A stretch of 64,000 nt of DNA, taken from assembly GCA_041060555.1 (NCBI GenBank), contig JBEUDS010000002.1. One strand, 5' to 3'. Below the pieces are notes generated by a model. That model did not search any database, was not told the origin of the DNA, and worked only from the letters and a program-made list of their open reading frames with translations. The position numbers were made by a program, and so were the translations under genes. This DNA is from CAUJIW01 sp963205175. Lineage in GTDB: Bacteria; Pseudomonadota; Alphaproteobacteria; Sphingomonadales; Sphingomonadaceae. Below are positions 25,101 to 34,708 of the stretch, piece by piece; position 1 is the stretch's first letter; every line of letters starts with the position of its first letter.

Positions 25101-26579
25101 ATGCTGGATTGGACTGTGCGGCGGTGGTCGTGTTTGCTGATGGTGTCGCTGGGGTTGGCCGCGTGCGGCGGCGGCGAGGACGACGGCGGCATTGATTCCG
25201 CCCACAACGATCCGAAATGGCCGGCGCCCAATATCGTGCTGATCCAGGCCAGCGACCTCAGCCCGCATGATATCTCGGCCTATGTCGACGGCCGGTTTCC
25301 GACCCCCAACCTGAAGCGGCTGGCCGACGCCGGCGTGCGCTTCACACAGGCCTACACCGCATCGTCGGCGGCCGGACCCGCGCGCGCCGGGCTGATGACC
25401 GGCCGCCACCCCAGTCGCTTCGGCTACGAATATGACAATCTGCCCCCCGAGCAGGATCAGGCCCAGAGCGTCGGCCTGCCCACCGACGAGGTGGTGATCG
25501 CACGCATGCTCAAGGATACCGGTTACAACACCGTGGGCATCGGCGTGTGGGGACTGGGCGGCATGACCCCCGATTCGCCGCGCTATCCGGTCAACAAGGG
25601 TTACGATGATTTCTTCGGCACGCTGGCCGGCGAGACCGCCTATGTCGACTCTCCCGACGACACGATCACCTATGTCCCGGCGGTAAAGACCTCGGTGTCG
25701 CCGATGCGTGACCACAACGCGATGATCGTTTCCGGCAAGGACGCGCGGATGGTGCCTTCAGGCGGCTACGCGACCGATCTCTTCGCCGACAAGGCGGTGG
25801 AGGCCATCGACCGTCTGGCCGGCAAGCCGTTCTTCCTGTCGGTGACCTTCAACGCCCCGAGCGTGCCGCTGCAGGCGCCGGCCGCGATGGTGGCGAAGGT
25901 GACCAACATCGCCGACCCGGCGACGCGGGTTTATGCGGCGATGATCATGTCGCTGGATGCCGGTGTCGGCCGCATCCTCGACGCGCTGGACAAGCGCGGC
26001 CTCGCCGGCAACACGCTGGTGATCTTCACCGCCAACCGCGGCTGCAACGGGCTGGCCGAGGTCTGTGCCTGTGATGCCGGCGGCATCGGCGCGCCGACGC
26101 TGTACGAGGGCGGCCTCAAGGTGCCGCTGATCATGCGCTGGCCGGCGGCGCTGACGGCCGGACACAGCTACGACAAGGCGGTGTCGACCATCGATCTCTA
26201 TGCCACCATCATGAAGGCGGCGCGCGCCCGCAAGCCGGTGGGCGTGCGGCTGGAAAGCATCGACCTGCTGCCCTATGTGCGCGGTGACAAGAAGGGGGCG
26301 CCACGCCAGCAGATGATCTGGCTGCGCCGGCCGATGTCGGCGCTGCGCCAGGGCCAATGGAAGCTGATCGAGGATCCCGATGCGGGCCAGACGCGGCTGT
26401 TCGACCTGAGTGTCGATCCGTTCGAGCACACCGATGTCGCCGAACAGAATCCGGCGCTGGTATCGCAGCTCAAGGCGCAGCTTCAGATCGGCCGGGCGTT
26501 CGCGGTCGACCCGCTGTGGCTCTCGCGCGGCAAGGTGGACGTGGACGCCTGCGGTACCGCCACCACGGTTTTCCAGTAA
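25101..26579 (+). CDS. Sulfatase-fold lipoprotein lacking catalytic residues
   Basis: 492 residues. A lipoprotein signal (lipobox LAAC, Cys22) is followed by an alkaline-phosphatase/sulfatase fold: PNIVLIQASDLS, PNLKRLADAGVRFTQAYT, LMTGRHPSRFGYE, TLYEGGLKVPLIMRWP, LFDLSVDPFEHTDVAEQNP. The formylglycine motif CxPxR is AGPAR (91-95), so the modified Cys/Ser is Ala. The metal-site pairs are also changed: DD to SD, TSDNG to TANRG, and the AP-H-P His to Ser. It cannot be a standard sulfatase. Probably a non-catalytic binding or scaffold protein in the periplasm. Confidence 0.88.
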   Translation: MLDWTVRRWSCLLMVSLGLAACGGGEDDGGIDSAHNDPKWPAPNIVLIQASDLSPHDISAYVDGRFPTPNLKRLADAGVRFTQAYTASSAAGPARAGLMTGRHPSRFGYEYDNLPPEQDQAQSVGLPTDEVVIARMLKDTGYNTVGIGVWGLGGMTPDSPRYPVNKGYDDFFGTLAGETAYVDSPDDTITYVPAVKTSVSPMRDHNAMIVSGKDARMVPSGGYATDLFADKAVEAIDRLAGKPFFLSVTFNAPSVPLQAPAAMVAKVTNIADPATRVYAAMIMSLDAGVGRILDALDKRGLAGNTLVIFTANRGCNGLAEVCACDAGGIGAPTLYEGGLKVPLIMRWPAALTAGHSYDKAVSTIDLYATIMKAARARKPVGVRLESIDLLPYVRGDKKGAPRQQMIWLRRPMSALRQGQWKLIEDPDAGQTRLFDLSVDPFEHTDVAEQNPALVSQLKAQLQIGRAFAVDPLWLSRGKVDVDACGTATTVFQ

Positions 26580-26634
26580 GCCTGGCCGCCGGCAGGGTCG
26601 GCAAACACGGCTTCCGGCAGGGCCCTGAAACGCC

Positions 26635-26672
26635 AACGCCCGCCGGGTGATCCCGACGGGCGGTTCGCGTTG
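26635..26672 (+). terminator. Possible terminator hairpin
   Basis: CGCCCG and GGG pair with CCC and CGGGCG around TGAT with one internal mismatch, followed by GTTCGCGTTG. It is the only hairpin between the convergent sulfatase-like and SDR genes. Weak T-tract. Confidence 0.4.
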
Positions 26673-26722
26673 CCGCACCCCTGCCGCCGCGTCCGGCGCG
26701 ACGACAGGTCACGGGCGTCGGG

Positions 26723-27505
<783 letters not shown>

Positions 27506-27662
27506 GAATGGCTCCCCAATTAACAGTCGTGGCAAGTGCTATGCCCCTCAAGGCATGGGCGCGTCATAGTACAGCGCGGCACGCTGGGGAATAGGGGTAA
27601 GCGACGGTTGTCGGTGGGGGGGCTCCGCCCGGCATCCGGCCCGGCAATGCCGGCGATCGGCC

Positions 27663-27839
27663 TCAGCTGTTGTCTTCCACCGGGGCGTCGGGGCCGTGCT
27701 TCTTGATGGAGTCGATGGCGTTCTGCGCCGAGGCCTTGGAGCTGTAGCCCTCGGTCGAGAACATGGTCTCGGCGTTGTACTTGAACCGCACCCGGTATTC
27801 GCCCGCCTTGTCCTTGTAGATCTCGAACTTGTGCGCCAT
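27663..27839 (-). CDS. YegP-like DUF1508 protein
   Basis: 58 residues (MAHKFEIYKDKAGEYRVRFK.. then ..GYSSKASAQNAIDSIKKHG). The single YegP/DUF1508 repeat is complete: the FEIYKDKAGEYRVRFKYN strand pair, then GYSSKASAQNAI. AGAGGAGAGAG precedes the ATG. Small cytoplasmic protein of unknown function, often stress-associated. Stands alone 108 bp downstream of rpoH on the same strand. Confidence 0.9.
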   Translation of the reverse strand: MAHKFEIYKDKAGEYRVRFKYNAETMFSTEGYSSKASAQNAIDSIKKHGPDAPVEDNS

Positions 27840-27947
27840 GGCGACTGCTCTCTCCTCTGAATGGACTCCGGCAGCTTAACCATATGGCACAGGTGTTGGA
27901 ACCCCCCATGGCCCCACGCGACACAGGGCGGGCAGAGCCGGGGGGCG

Positions 27948-28850
27948 TCAGTCGGCGTCGAGCAGGTGACGGCTGGTCGCCGTGCGCTGGATCGCCTTTT
28001 GCACCTTCTCGAAGGCGCGGACCTCGATCTGGCGGATGCGTTCGCGGCTGACGCCATATTCCCTCGACAGATCCTCCAGCGTCGCCGGCTCGTCCTTCAG
28101 CCGGCGTTCGGTGAAGATGTGGCGCTCGCGCTCGTTGAGTTCGTCCATCGCCTCCATCAGCAACTGGTGGCGGATGCTGGCTTCCTCGCGGTCGGCGACG
28201 ATCTCGTCCTGCGGCGGCGCGTCATCCGCCAGCCAGTCCTGCCATTCACCCTCGCCGTCCTCGCGCAGCGGGACGTTGAGCGAGGTGTCGCCGCCCATCG
28301 CCATGCGGCGGTTCATCGACACCACGTCATCCTCGCTCACCTGCAACGTGGTGGCGATGGTCCTGACGTTGTCGGGATGCAGGTCTCCTTCCTCGACCGC
28401 CTGCAGCTTGCCCTTGAGGCGACGCAGGTTGAAGAACAGCTTCTTCTGCGAGGCGGTGGTGCCGATCTTCACCAGCGACCAGGAGCGCAGGATGAATTCC
28501 TGGATCGCCGCCTTGATCCACCACATGGCATAGGTCGCCAGCCGGAAGCCCTTTTCGGGGTCGAACTTCTTGACGCCCTGCATCAGGCCGATGTTGCCCT
28601 CGGCGATCAGTTCGGACAGCGGCAGGCCGTAGCCGCGATAGCCCATGGCGATCTTGGCAACCAGGCGCAGGTGGCTGGTCACCAGCTTGTGGGCGGCCTC
28701 GGTATCCTCATGCTCGGCCCAGCGCTTGGCCAGCATATATTCCTCCTCCGGCGCCAGCACCGGAAACTGGCGGATCTGCTGGAGGTAGCTGGTCAGCGAG
28801 GCCTCGCCGCCCAGCGCGGGCATGGTGGCGGGGAGAGAATTGGACGCCAT
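27948..28850 (-). CDS. rpoH: RNA polymerase heat-shock sigma factor RpoH
   Basis: 300 residues. Region 2 (LRLVAKIAMGYRGYGLPLSELIAEGNIGLMQGVKKFDPEKGFRLATYAMWWIKAAIQEFI) includes the -10 recognition helix. The RpoH box QKKLFFNLRRLK follows, and region 4 ends with LEDLSREYGVSRERIRQIEVRAFEKVQ. This is the alphaproteobacterial sigma-32. A weak purine-rich ribosome site (AGGGAAT) lies upstream. Confidence 0.96.
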   Translation of the reverse strand: MASNSLPATMPALGGEASLTSYLQQIRQFPVLAPEEEYMLAKRWAEHEDTEAAHKLVTSHLRLVAKIAMGYRGYGLPLSELIAEGNIGLMQGVKKFDPEKGFRLATYAMWWIKAAIQEFILRSWSLVKIGTTASQKKLFFNLRRLKGKLQAVEEGDLHPDNVRTIATTLQVSEDDVVSMNRRMAMGGDTSLNVPLREDGEGEWQDWLADDAPPQDEIVADREEASIRHQLLMEAMDELNERERHIFTERRLKDEPATLEDLSREYGVSRERIRQIEVRAFEKVQKAIQRTATSRHLLDAD

Positions 28851-28934
28851 GATGATGATTCCCTGTCTGACTGGCCTTCTTATACGTCTGTTCGCTGTTC
28901 CCGAACAAGCATGGCTATGTTGGACGGACTGTTT

Positions 28935-29906
28935 CTATCGGCGAGCCGATGGTGTGAGGGAGGTGATCAGCGCCTCCATGTCGGCCGGCAAGGGACTTTC
29001 GAAGCGCAGTGTCGCGCCGGTGACCGGGTGAACGAAGCCCAGCACGCCGGCGTGCAGCGCCTGGCGGTGGAAGCGCAGCCGGTCCAGCACCGGCTTCACC
29101 GAGCCGGTGCGGCCGGCCCGGCCATAGACCGGATCGCCGAGCAGCGGATGGCCGATCGAGGCCATGTGGACGCGCACCTGGTGGGTGCGGCCGGTTTCCA
29201 GCTGGCATTCCACCAGCGCTGCGTGCGGTCCGAGCGGGCGGATGAGACGATAGTGGGTGACGGCATGCTTGCCGCGGCCGTCGGCGACAATCGCCATCTT
29301 CTTGCGGTCGTGCACCGAGCGGGCCAGCGCGCCCTCGATGCGGCCGGCCGCCGGCTTGGGCCAGCCGGACACCAGCGCGGTATAGACCCGCTCGACGCTG
29401 TGATCCTGGAACTGGCGCGACAGGCCTTCGTGGGCGGCGTCGGTCTTGGCCACCACCAGCAGGCCGGAGGTGTCCTTGTCGATGCGGTGGACGATGCCGG
29501 GCCGGGCGACGCCGCCGATGCCCGAGAGCTGGCCGTGACAATGATGCAGCAGGGCGTTGACCAGCGTGCCGTCGAGATTGCCGGCGGCCGGATGCACCAC
29601 CAGCCCGGCCGGCTTGTCGACCACCAGCAGGTGGGCGTCCTCGAACACGATGCCGAGCGGAATGTCCTGGGCGGTGGCGTCGGCCGGCGCCGGTGGCGGC
29701 ACCTGCACGGTAAAGACGTCACCCGCCTTCACCTTGAGCGCCGGGTCGTCGACGGTCCGGCCGTCGCGGCACACCTGGCCGGCGCCGATCAGCGCCTTCA
29801 GCCGTTCGCGGCTGAGGGTGGGCAGGGCACTCGCCAGCGCCCGGTCGAGCCGCTGGCCCGCCGTGTCCGTCGTGATGCCGACCTGATGCACATCGCCCCC
29901 GTTCAT
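28935..29906 (-). CDS. RluA/RluD-family pseudouridine synthase
   Basis: 323 residues from ATG 29906. An N-terminal S4 domain (QRLDRALASALPTLSRERLKALIGAGQVCRDG) precedes the synthase domain with the catalytic Asp in RPGIVHRIDKDTSGLLVVAK. Further motifs are LVVDKPAGLVVHPAAGN and CQLETGRTHQVRVHMASIGHPLLGDPVYG. Architecture and length fit RluD, which modifies 23S rRNA helix 69. Divergent from lemA and next to rpoH, a common alphaproteobacterial arrangement. Confidence 0.93.
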   Translation of the reverse strand: MNGGDVHQVGITTDTAGQRLDRALASALPTLSRERLKALIGAGQVCRDGRTVDDPALKVKAGDVFTVQVPPPAPADATAQDIPLGIVFEDAHLLVVDKPAGLVVHPAAGNLDGTLVNALLHHCHGQLSGIGGVARPGIVHRIDKDTSGLLVVAKTDAAHEGLSRQFQDHSVERVYTALVSGWPKPAAGRIEGALARSVHDRKKMAIVADGRGKHAVTHYRLIRPLGPHAALVECQLETGRTHQVRVHMASIGHPLLGDPVYGRAGRTGSVKPVLDRLRFHRQALHAGVLGFVHPVTGATLRFESPLPADMEALITSLTPSARR

Positions 29907-30005
29907 GCGCTCATAAGTAAGGGGGCCGACGCCGGGATGTAAGGGGGCTTGCAAAGGCACGGCACGCGGCCCACCTTCGCCCCACACGATCACAGGAGGG
30001 TGCTC

Positions 30006-30593
30006 ATGAGGCTTGCGCGTGTGGGTTTGGTCGCCGTGGCGGCGCTGGGTCTGGCCGGCTGCGGCATCAACGACGTGCCGACCAAGGACGAGGCGGTGAA
30101 GGCCGCCTGGGCCGAGGTACAGAACCAGTATCAGCGCCGCGCCGACCTGGTGCCCAATCTGGTCGAGACGGTGAAGGGCTATGCCAGGCAGGAGCAGACC
30201 GTGTTCACCGACGTGACGCAGGCGCGCGCGGCGGCGACATCGGTCAAGATCGATGCGAGCACCATCACCGATCCGGCGAAGTTCGCGGAGTTCCAGGCCG
30301 CCCAGGACCGGCTGACCGGCGCCCTCGGCCGGTTGCTGATGGTGGCAGAGAACTACCCGCAGCTGAAGTCCAACGAGAATTTCCTGGCCCTGCAATCACA
30401 GCTGGAGGGCACGGAGAACCGCATCACCGTGGCGCGGCGCGACTATATCCAGCAGGTGCAGACCTATAACCTTGAGTTCCGCAATATCCCCGACAAGTGG
30501 GTGGCGGGGATCTTCCACGGCGACTCCAGGCCGGCGGAGACCTTCAAGGCGGCGCCCGAGGCCCAGAGCGCGCCCAAGGTGAGCTTCCAGTGA
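30006..30593 (+). CDS. lemA: LemA family lipoprotein
   Basis: 195 residues; AGGAGGG lies just before ATG 30006. Lipobox LGLAGC (Cys near residue 19). The LemA core follows: KAAWAEVQNQYQRRADLVPNLVETVKGYARQE, LLMVAENYPQLKSNENFLALQSQLEGTENRITVARRDY, YNLEFRNIPDKWVAG. Membrane-anchored four-helix protein, usually paired with TPM-domain proteins as here. Its stop overlaps the next start (GTGA). Confidence 0.93.
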   Translation: MRLARVGLVAVAALGLAGCGINDVPTKDEAVKAAWAEVQNQYQRRADLVPNLVETVKGYARQEQTVFTDVTQARAAATSVKIDASTITDPAKFAEFQAAQDRLTGALGRLLMVAENYPQLKSNENFLALQSQLEGTENRITVARRDYIQQVQTYNLEFRNIPDKWVAGIFHGDSRPAETFKAAPEAQSAPKVSFQ

Positions 30594-31435
30594 CACCGGC
30601 GGCGGCGCCCGCCTCGCGGACTCCGCCGCGGCCGGGCCAACATCTGTGGTGGGCGGTGCCGTTCGTCCTGCTTCTGGGGCTGCTGTCGCCGCTGGCGATG
30701 GCGGCGGCACCAGCGTTCCCGCCGCTCACCGGCCGGGTGGTGGACGCCGCCGATATCCTGAGCCCGCAGACCGAGCAGCAGCTGGCGCAACTGTCGGCGG
30801 CGCTGGAGGCCAGGAGCAGCGACCAGCTGGTGGTGGCGACGGTACCGTCGCTGGGCGGCACCGACATCGCCGACTATGGCTATCAGCTCGGCCGTCACTG
30901 GGGCATCGGCACCGGAAAACTCAGCAACGGCGTGCTGCTGCTGGTGGCGCCGGCCGAACGGCAGGTGCGCATCGAGGTCGGTTACGGGCTGGAAGGCACG
31001 CTCACCGACGCGCTGTCGAGCGTCATCATCCGTCAGGCCATCGTGCCGCGCTTCAAGGCCGGCGACTATGACGGCGGGGTGCTGCGCGGGGCGACCGCCA
31101 TCAGCGAGATCCTCACCGGCGACGCCGCCGAATGGCAGGCGCGCGCCGCCCAGCGGCCGACACACGAGGGCGGCGGCAGCATTGCGCTGGGCATCATCGT
31201 CGCCATCTTCGTGCTGGTGTTCATCATCAACCTGACCACCGCACGACGCCGGCGCGGCCGGTTCGGCGCGCTGGGCGGCGCGGGCGGCAAGGCGGTCGGC
31301 GGGGCGCTGGACGCCCTGCCGTGGATCATCATGTCCGGCCGGGGCGGGCGCGGCGGCGGCTGGGGCGGCGGCGGTGGCGGCTTTCGCGGCGGCGGGGGCT
31401 CGTTCGGGGGCGGTGGCGCCTCGGGAGGCTGGTGA
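30590..31435 (+). CDS. TPM-domain membrane protein with Gly-rich tail
   Basis: 281 residues, GTG start overlapping lemA. A signal/anchor helix (~20-39) precedes the TPM domain (PPLTGRVVDAADILSPQTEQQLAQ, LSNGVLLLVAPAERQVRIEVGYGLEGTLTDALSS). A second membrane helix follows (SIALGIIVAIFVLVFIINL), then a Gly/Ser-rich tail ending in GGGASGGW, as in the YgcG family. Works with LemA and the next TPM protein at the membrane; biochemical role unsettled. Confidence 0.92.
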   Translation: MTPAAAPASRTPPRPGQHLWWAVPFVLLLGLLSPLAMAAAPAFPPLTGRVVDAADILSPQTEQQLAQLSAALEARSSDQLVVATVPSLGGTDIADYGYQLGRHWGIGTGKLSNGVLLLVAPAERQVRIEVGYGLEGTLTDALSSVIIRQAIVPRFKAGDYDGGVLRGATAISEILTGDAAEWQARAAQRPTHEGGGSIALGIIVAIFVLVFIINLTTARRRRGRFGALGGAGGKAVGGALDALPWIIMSGRGGRGGGWGGGGGGFRGGGGSFGGGGASGGW

Positions 31436-32052
31436 TGGCGACCTTGCAGCTGAGCGAGGCGGATCAGGCGCGCGTTGCCGATGCCGTGGCGCGCGTGGAA
31501 GCCGGCAGCGGCGCGGAAGTGGTGTGCGTGCTGGCCCGTCGCTCGGAAGATTTCCGGCTGGTCGGCGTCGCCTGGGCCGGCGCGCTGGCGCTGCTGGTGC
31601 CGTGGCCGCTGTTGCTCACGCCGTGGGCGGTCACCACCATCCTGACGGTCCAGATGCTGCTGTATCTCGCGCTCAGCCTGCTGCTGGTTTCGACGCCGGC
31701 GCTGCAGTGGGTGACGCCGCGCGCCTGGCAACGGCGCGAGGCGGCGCAGGTGGCGCGCGAACAGTTCCTGGCCCAGGGGCTGCACCGCACCCACGGCCGG
31801 GTCGGTGTGCTGCTGTTTGTCTCGCTGGCCGAGCATCACGCCGAGATCATCGCCGACGTCGGCCTCGACGGGCGTGTGGCGCCGACGGTCTGGCAGCAGG
31901 CGGTGGCGTTGCTGACGCAGGCCGCCCGGGATGGCCGGCTCGCCGACGGCGTGGTGGCCGCGCTCGATCATCTGGCGCCGGTACTGGCAACGGCCTGTCC
32001 GCGTGGCGCTGACGACAGCGACGAACTGCCGAACCTGCCGGTGCTGATGTAG
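31435..32052 (+). CDS. Second TPM-domain membrane protein
   Basis: 205 residues; ATG shares a base with the previous stop (TGATG). An N-terminal half-domain (LQLSEADQARVADAVARVEAGSGAEVVCVLARRS) is followed by two membrane helices (~47-90), then REQFLAQGLHRTHGRVGVLLFVSLAEHHAEIIADVGLDGRVA, the usual short TPM form. Third member of the lemA operon. Confidence 0.9.
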   Translation: MATLQLSEADQARVADAVARVEAGSGAEVVCVLARRSEDFRLVGVAWAGALALLVPWPLLLTPWAVTTILTVQMLLYLALSLLLVSTPALQWVTPRAWQRREAAQVAREQFLAQGLHRTHGRVGVLLFVSLAEHHAEIIADVGLDGRVAPTVWQQAVALLTQAARDGRLADGVVAALDHLAPVLATACPRGADDSDELPNLPVLM

Positions 32053-32063
32053 GAGAGGAGGGC

Positions 32064-32489
32064 ATGGCGGAACGTCTCGATATCGCGCCCGACCTGCTGG
32101 CGTCGATTGTCGCGGCGGCGGACGCCGACCCGACCCGCGAATGCTGCGGCCTGCTGGTGGGGCGCGGCGATGGCGAGGTCGTGGTGGTCGAGCGGGTGGT
32201 GCCCGCCGGCAATCATGCCCCCGACCCGCGTGTGGCGTTCGAGATCGAACCGGCGGTGCTGCTGGCGACCCATCGGCAAGCGCGCCTGGCGGGCCTTGCG
32301 GTGGTCGGCTGGTATCACTCGCACCCGGACGGGCTGCCGTTCCCGTCGGCGCGCGACGCCGAGCATGCCGACGAGACCGGCAAGATCTGGCTGATCGTCG
32401 CCCGTGGCGAGGCGCGGGCGTTCGAGAGCGTGATTGCCGGGCCCTACGAAGGGCGCTTCCGGGAAGTGGCGCTAGCGCCTATAGAATGA
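32064..32489 (+). CDS. JAMM/MPN-type metalloprotease (Mov34/RadC-like)
   Basis: 141 residues. The JAMM zinc site is complete: Glu in ECCGLLVGRG and VGWYHSHPDGLPFPSARDAEHAD (His-X-His, Ser, Asp). Prokaryotic members hydrolyse isopeptide or thiocarboxylate-type C-terminal linkages on small sulfur-carrier proteins. Follows the lemA-TPM genes by 11 bp; no ubiquitin-like partner is nearby, so the substrate is unknown. Confidence 0.9.
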   Translation: MAERLDIAPDLLASIVAAADADPTRECCGLLVGRGDGEVVVVERVVPAGNHAPDPRVAFEIEPAVLLATHRQARLAGLAVVGWYHSHPDGLPFPSARDAEHADETGKIWLIVARGEARAFESVIAGPYEGRFREVALAPIE

Positions 32490-32517
32490 CGGCAATGGCG
32501 TTGATGTGGTGAGGACG

Positions 32518-32775
32518 ATGGCGACCGGCACGGTCAAATGGTTCAATCGCAAGAAAGGATTTGGTTTCATCCGGCCCGACATCGGCGCCAAGGATGTGTT
32601 CGTGCATGTCTCGGCCGTGCAGCGCGCCGGGCTGGCGGCGCTTGATGAAGGCCAGCGGGTCGAGTTCGAGCTGACCCAGCTGCAGGATGGTCGCACCGCG
32701 GCACTGGGCCTGCGGCCGATCGACGACGAGCAGGACGACGCGCCGGCCACCGCCAGCCCCGGCTCCGCCGCCTGA
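32518..32775 (+). CDS. Cold-shock domain protein
   Basis: 85 residues from ATG 32518 (GTGAGGA upstream). RNA-binding motifs KWFNRKKGFGFIRPD (RNP1) and DVFVHVSAVQRAG (RNP2) are intact. A short acidic/Ala tail follows. A single-domain CspA-type RNA chaperone. Confidence 0.95.
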   Translation: MATGTVKWFNRKKGFGFIRPDIGAKDVFVHVSAVQRAGLAALDEGQRVEFELTQLQDGRTAALGLRPIDDEQDDAPATASPGSAA

Positions 32776-32835
32776 CGCCAGCGCCGTCGCCCTGGCCACC
32801 GCGCGGCCGGGGCGGACGCGGTGACGGATCGCCGC

Positions 32836-33582
32836 TCAGAACGGCAGGTAGGTGCGTTCCTTGGTGTAGTTCAGGTAGCCGATATTGGCGCCAATCCGCC
32901 AGCCGGCGCCGAGATGGATCGGCACCAGGATCACCTGCTCGCGCTGGTGATAGTTGGCGGTGAAGCCGCCGATGAAATAAACCTTGCCCTCGACCGCCGG
33001 ATAGCGGCGGAACAGATCCTCGCTGTCGTTCAGGTGGTAGACCAGCGTGAACGACTTGGAGAGGTCGCCGCCGATGTCGAAGCCGACCGACGGGCCGGTC
33101 CAGTGCACCGTTCGCTCCCCCTCCACCTTGTGGTAGAGCGTGCCGTTGCCGTAGCGCAGGCCGACGATCAGCGCGCCACCGCCTTCCTGACCGACGATAT
33201 AGGCGTTCGGGCGGCCCTGTTCGGCGAAAATTTTCTCGATCAGTTTGCCAAGCCCTTCCGCGCCCTTGCCGAACACGCCGGTGGCGGCCTTCAGCACCGA
33301 CTCCTGGTCATAGGTGGTGGCCTCGTCCGCCGTGGCAGCGGCGGCCTGCGGGGTCGTTGCTGGCGCGGGGGCGGCTGGGGTCGTGGTGGCCGGCGTGGCG
33401 ACGGGCGCGGGCGCCGGAACCGCGGCGCCGGTACCAGGCACATCGGGCGGTGGCGCGGCGGTGACGTTGCCATGGTCCTGCGCCCGCGCCCGTTGAGACG
33501 GGGTGACCAGCGTCACGCCGAGCGCGAGGCCTGCCAGACACAGTCCGATCATCGAAACCGTGAACCGATGAGATCGCCGCAT
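32836..33582 (-). CDS. eipA: EipA-type DUF1134 envelope protein
   Basis: 248 residues. A signal peptide is followed by a Pro/Ala/Thr-rich linker (~38-85). The DUF1134 domain then runs ATGVFGKGAEGLGKLIEKIFAEQGRPNAYIVGQEGGGALIVGLRYGNG, WTGPSVGFDIGGD, KVYFIGGFTANYHQ and GWRIGANIGYLNYTKE. Brucella EipA is a periplasmic protein needed for envelope integrity. Homology by motif recall, strong over the whole domain. Confidence 0.9.
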   Translation of the reverse strand: MRRSHRFTVSMIGLCLAGLALGVTLVTPSQRARAQDHGNVTAAPPPDVPGTGAAVPAPAPVATPATTTPAAPAPATTPQAAAATADEATTYDQESVLKAATGVFGKGAEGLGKLIEKIFAEQGRPNAYIVGQEGGGALIVGLRYGNGTLYHKVEGERTVHWTGPSVGFDIGGDLSKSFTLVYHLNDSEDLFRRYPAVEGKVYFIGGFTANYHQREQVILVPIHLGAGWRIGANIGYLNYTKERTYLPF

Positions 33583-33731
33583 GCGAATGCTCCACTCCGT
33601 AAATCATGATCTTGGACGTTCGAGGATGCGTCCCGCGACGTGGTAAATCAATATTTCGTTGGAGGCGAGAGCGCGGCTCACGAAATCTCGTGCGTTAACC
33701 GCGACGAGTCGAGCAACAGGCGCTGGCGGCG

Positions 33732-34625
33732 TCAGCCGCGTTCGATGGTGCGCAGTTGGTGCAGCAGCCGCTGGGTCGCCACGACATCGGCAAAGGGCGC
33801 GAACGCCGCCGGGAAGGTGGCTGTCATCCGATCGCGCTCGGCGATGGCATCGTCGTACCACTGATGCAGCGCGGCGACGGTGGCCGGCGATGACCGGGCC
33901 GGCGGGTCCGATGCCAACCGCTCCAGCAGGTCCGCCCGCACGGTCAGATCCTGATAGTGGCCAAGCCAGTCCTGCAGCGTCTTGAGTGCGCTCAGGCAGG
34001 GCCTTAGCCACGGCTCATCCTGATGCGCGCGCAGCAGTTCCAGCGTGTATCGCACTTTCTTGAGTTGCTTGCGCAAATCGTGAATGGGGGTGGGCGGGCC
34101 GGCGTCGCCAATGGCGCGCGCCGCCCGCAGGCCGTCACGCAGCAGCTTGCGGGCACGCCTGGCGGCCTGCTGTTCCTGCGCGTCGTCGCCGATGGCGCCG
34201 GCCGCCTCGATGGCGGCCGTCAGCCCGTCATGCAGCCGCCGCAACCGGGGCAGGGCAAGGCCGTGCCGGACCGCGATCAGCGCCTGTTGCTGGCGGGCGT
34301 CGAACAGCGGCGACAGCCGGGCCCAGACCTCGGGCGGCAACAGGCCTGCGAGCTGTTCCGCCGCCACCACCAGGTCGCGCCGGGGGCCGACGAGGCCGGC
34401 CAGCCAGTGCAGATCCCGCTGCAGGGTGCGGGCCGACTCTCCGCCGAACCGCCGACCCATTGCCCGCAAGGCCGCCCGCGCCCGGCGAATGGCGACACGG
34501 GTGGCATGGCCGTAGTCGGGGTCGGAACCATCGGCGAGGCCCCGTTGGGCCGCGATGAGCGTGTCGTGCAGGCGCATCAGCACCCGGGCGACCGGGGAGG
34601 GCCGGACAGGGCGGCCATCCGCCAT
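33732..34625 (-). CDS. CHAD-domain protein
   Basis: 297 residues from ATG 34625 (a GTG one codon earlier is possible). The all-helical CHAD domain is recognised by DYGHATRVAIRRARAALRAMG, DLRKQLKKVRYTLELL and LKTLQDWLGHYQDLTVRADLL, with conserved His/Arg/Lys that bind polyphosphate. No CYTH domain is attached or adjacent. Confidence 0.92.
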   Translation of the reverse strand: MADGRPVRPSPVARVLMRLHDTLIAAQRGLADGSDPDYGHATRVAIRRARAALRAMGRRFGGESARTLQRDLHWLAGLVGPRRDLVVAAEQLAGLLPPEVWARLSPLFDARQQQALIAVRHGLALPRLRRLHDGLTAAIEAAGAIGDDAQEQQAARRARKLLRDGLRAARAIGDAGPPTPIHDLRKQLKKVRYTLELLRAHQDEPWLRPCLSALKTLQDWLGHYQDLTVRADLLERLASDPPARSSPATVAALHQWYDDAIAERDRMTATFPAAFAPFADVVATQRLLHQLRTIERG

Positions 34626-34708
34626 CACAGGTCACCCGCGACGCGCGTGGCCGGCAATGGCGAACTCCCGGTGTCGTCCATGGTGTTCCAGTGCCCCCGG
34701 AGATGGCT

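Noticed and set aside
32064..32775. Ubiquitin-like conjugation operon around the JAMM protease
   Set aside because: No ThiS/MoaD-like or E1-like gene lies nearby; the neighbours are TPM proteins and a cold-shock protein.
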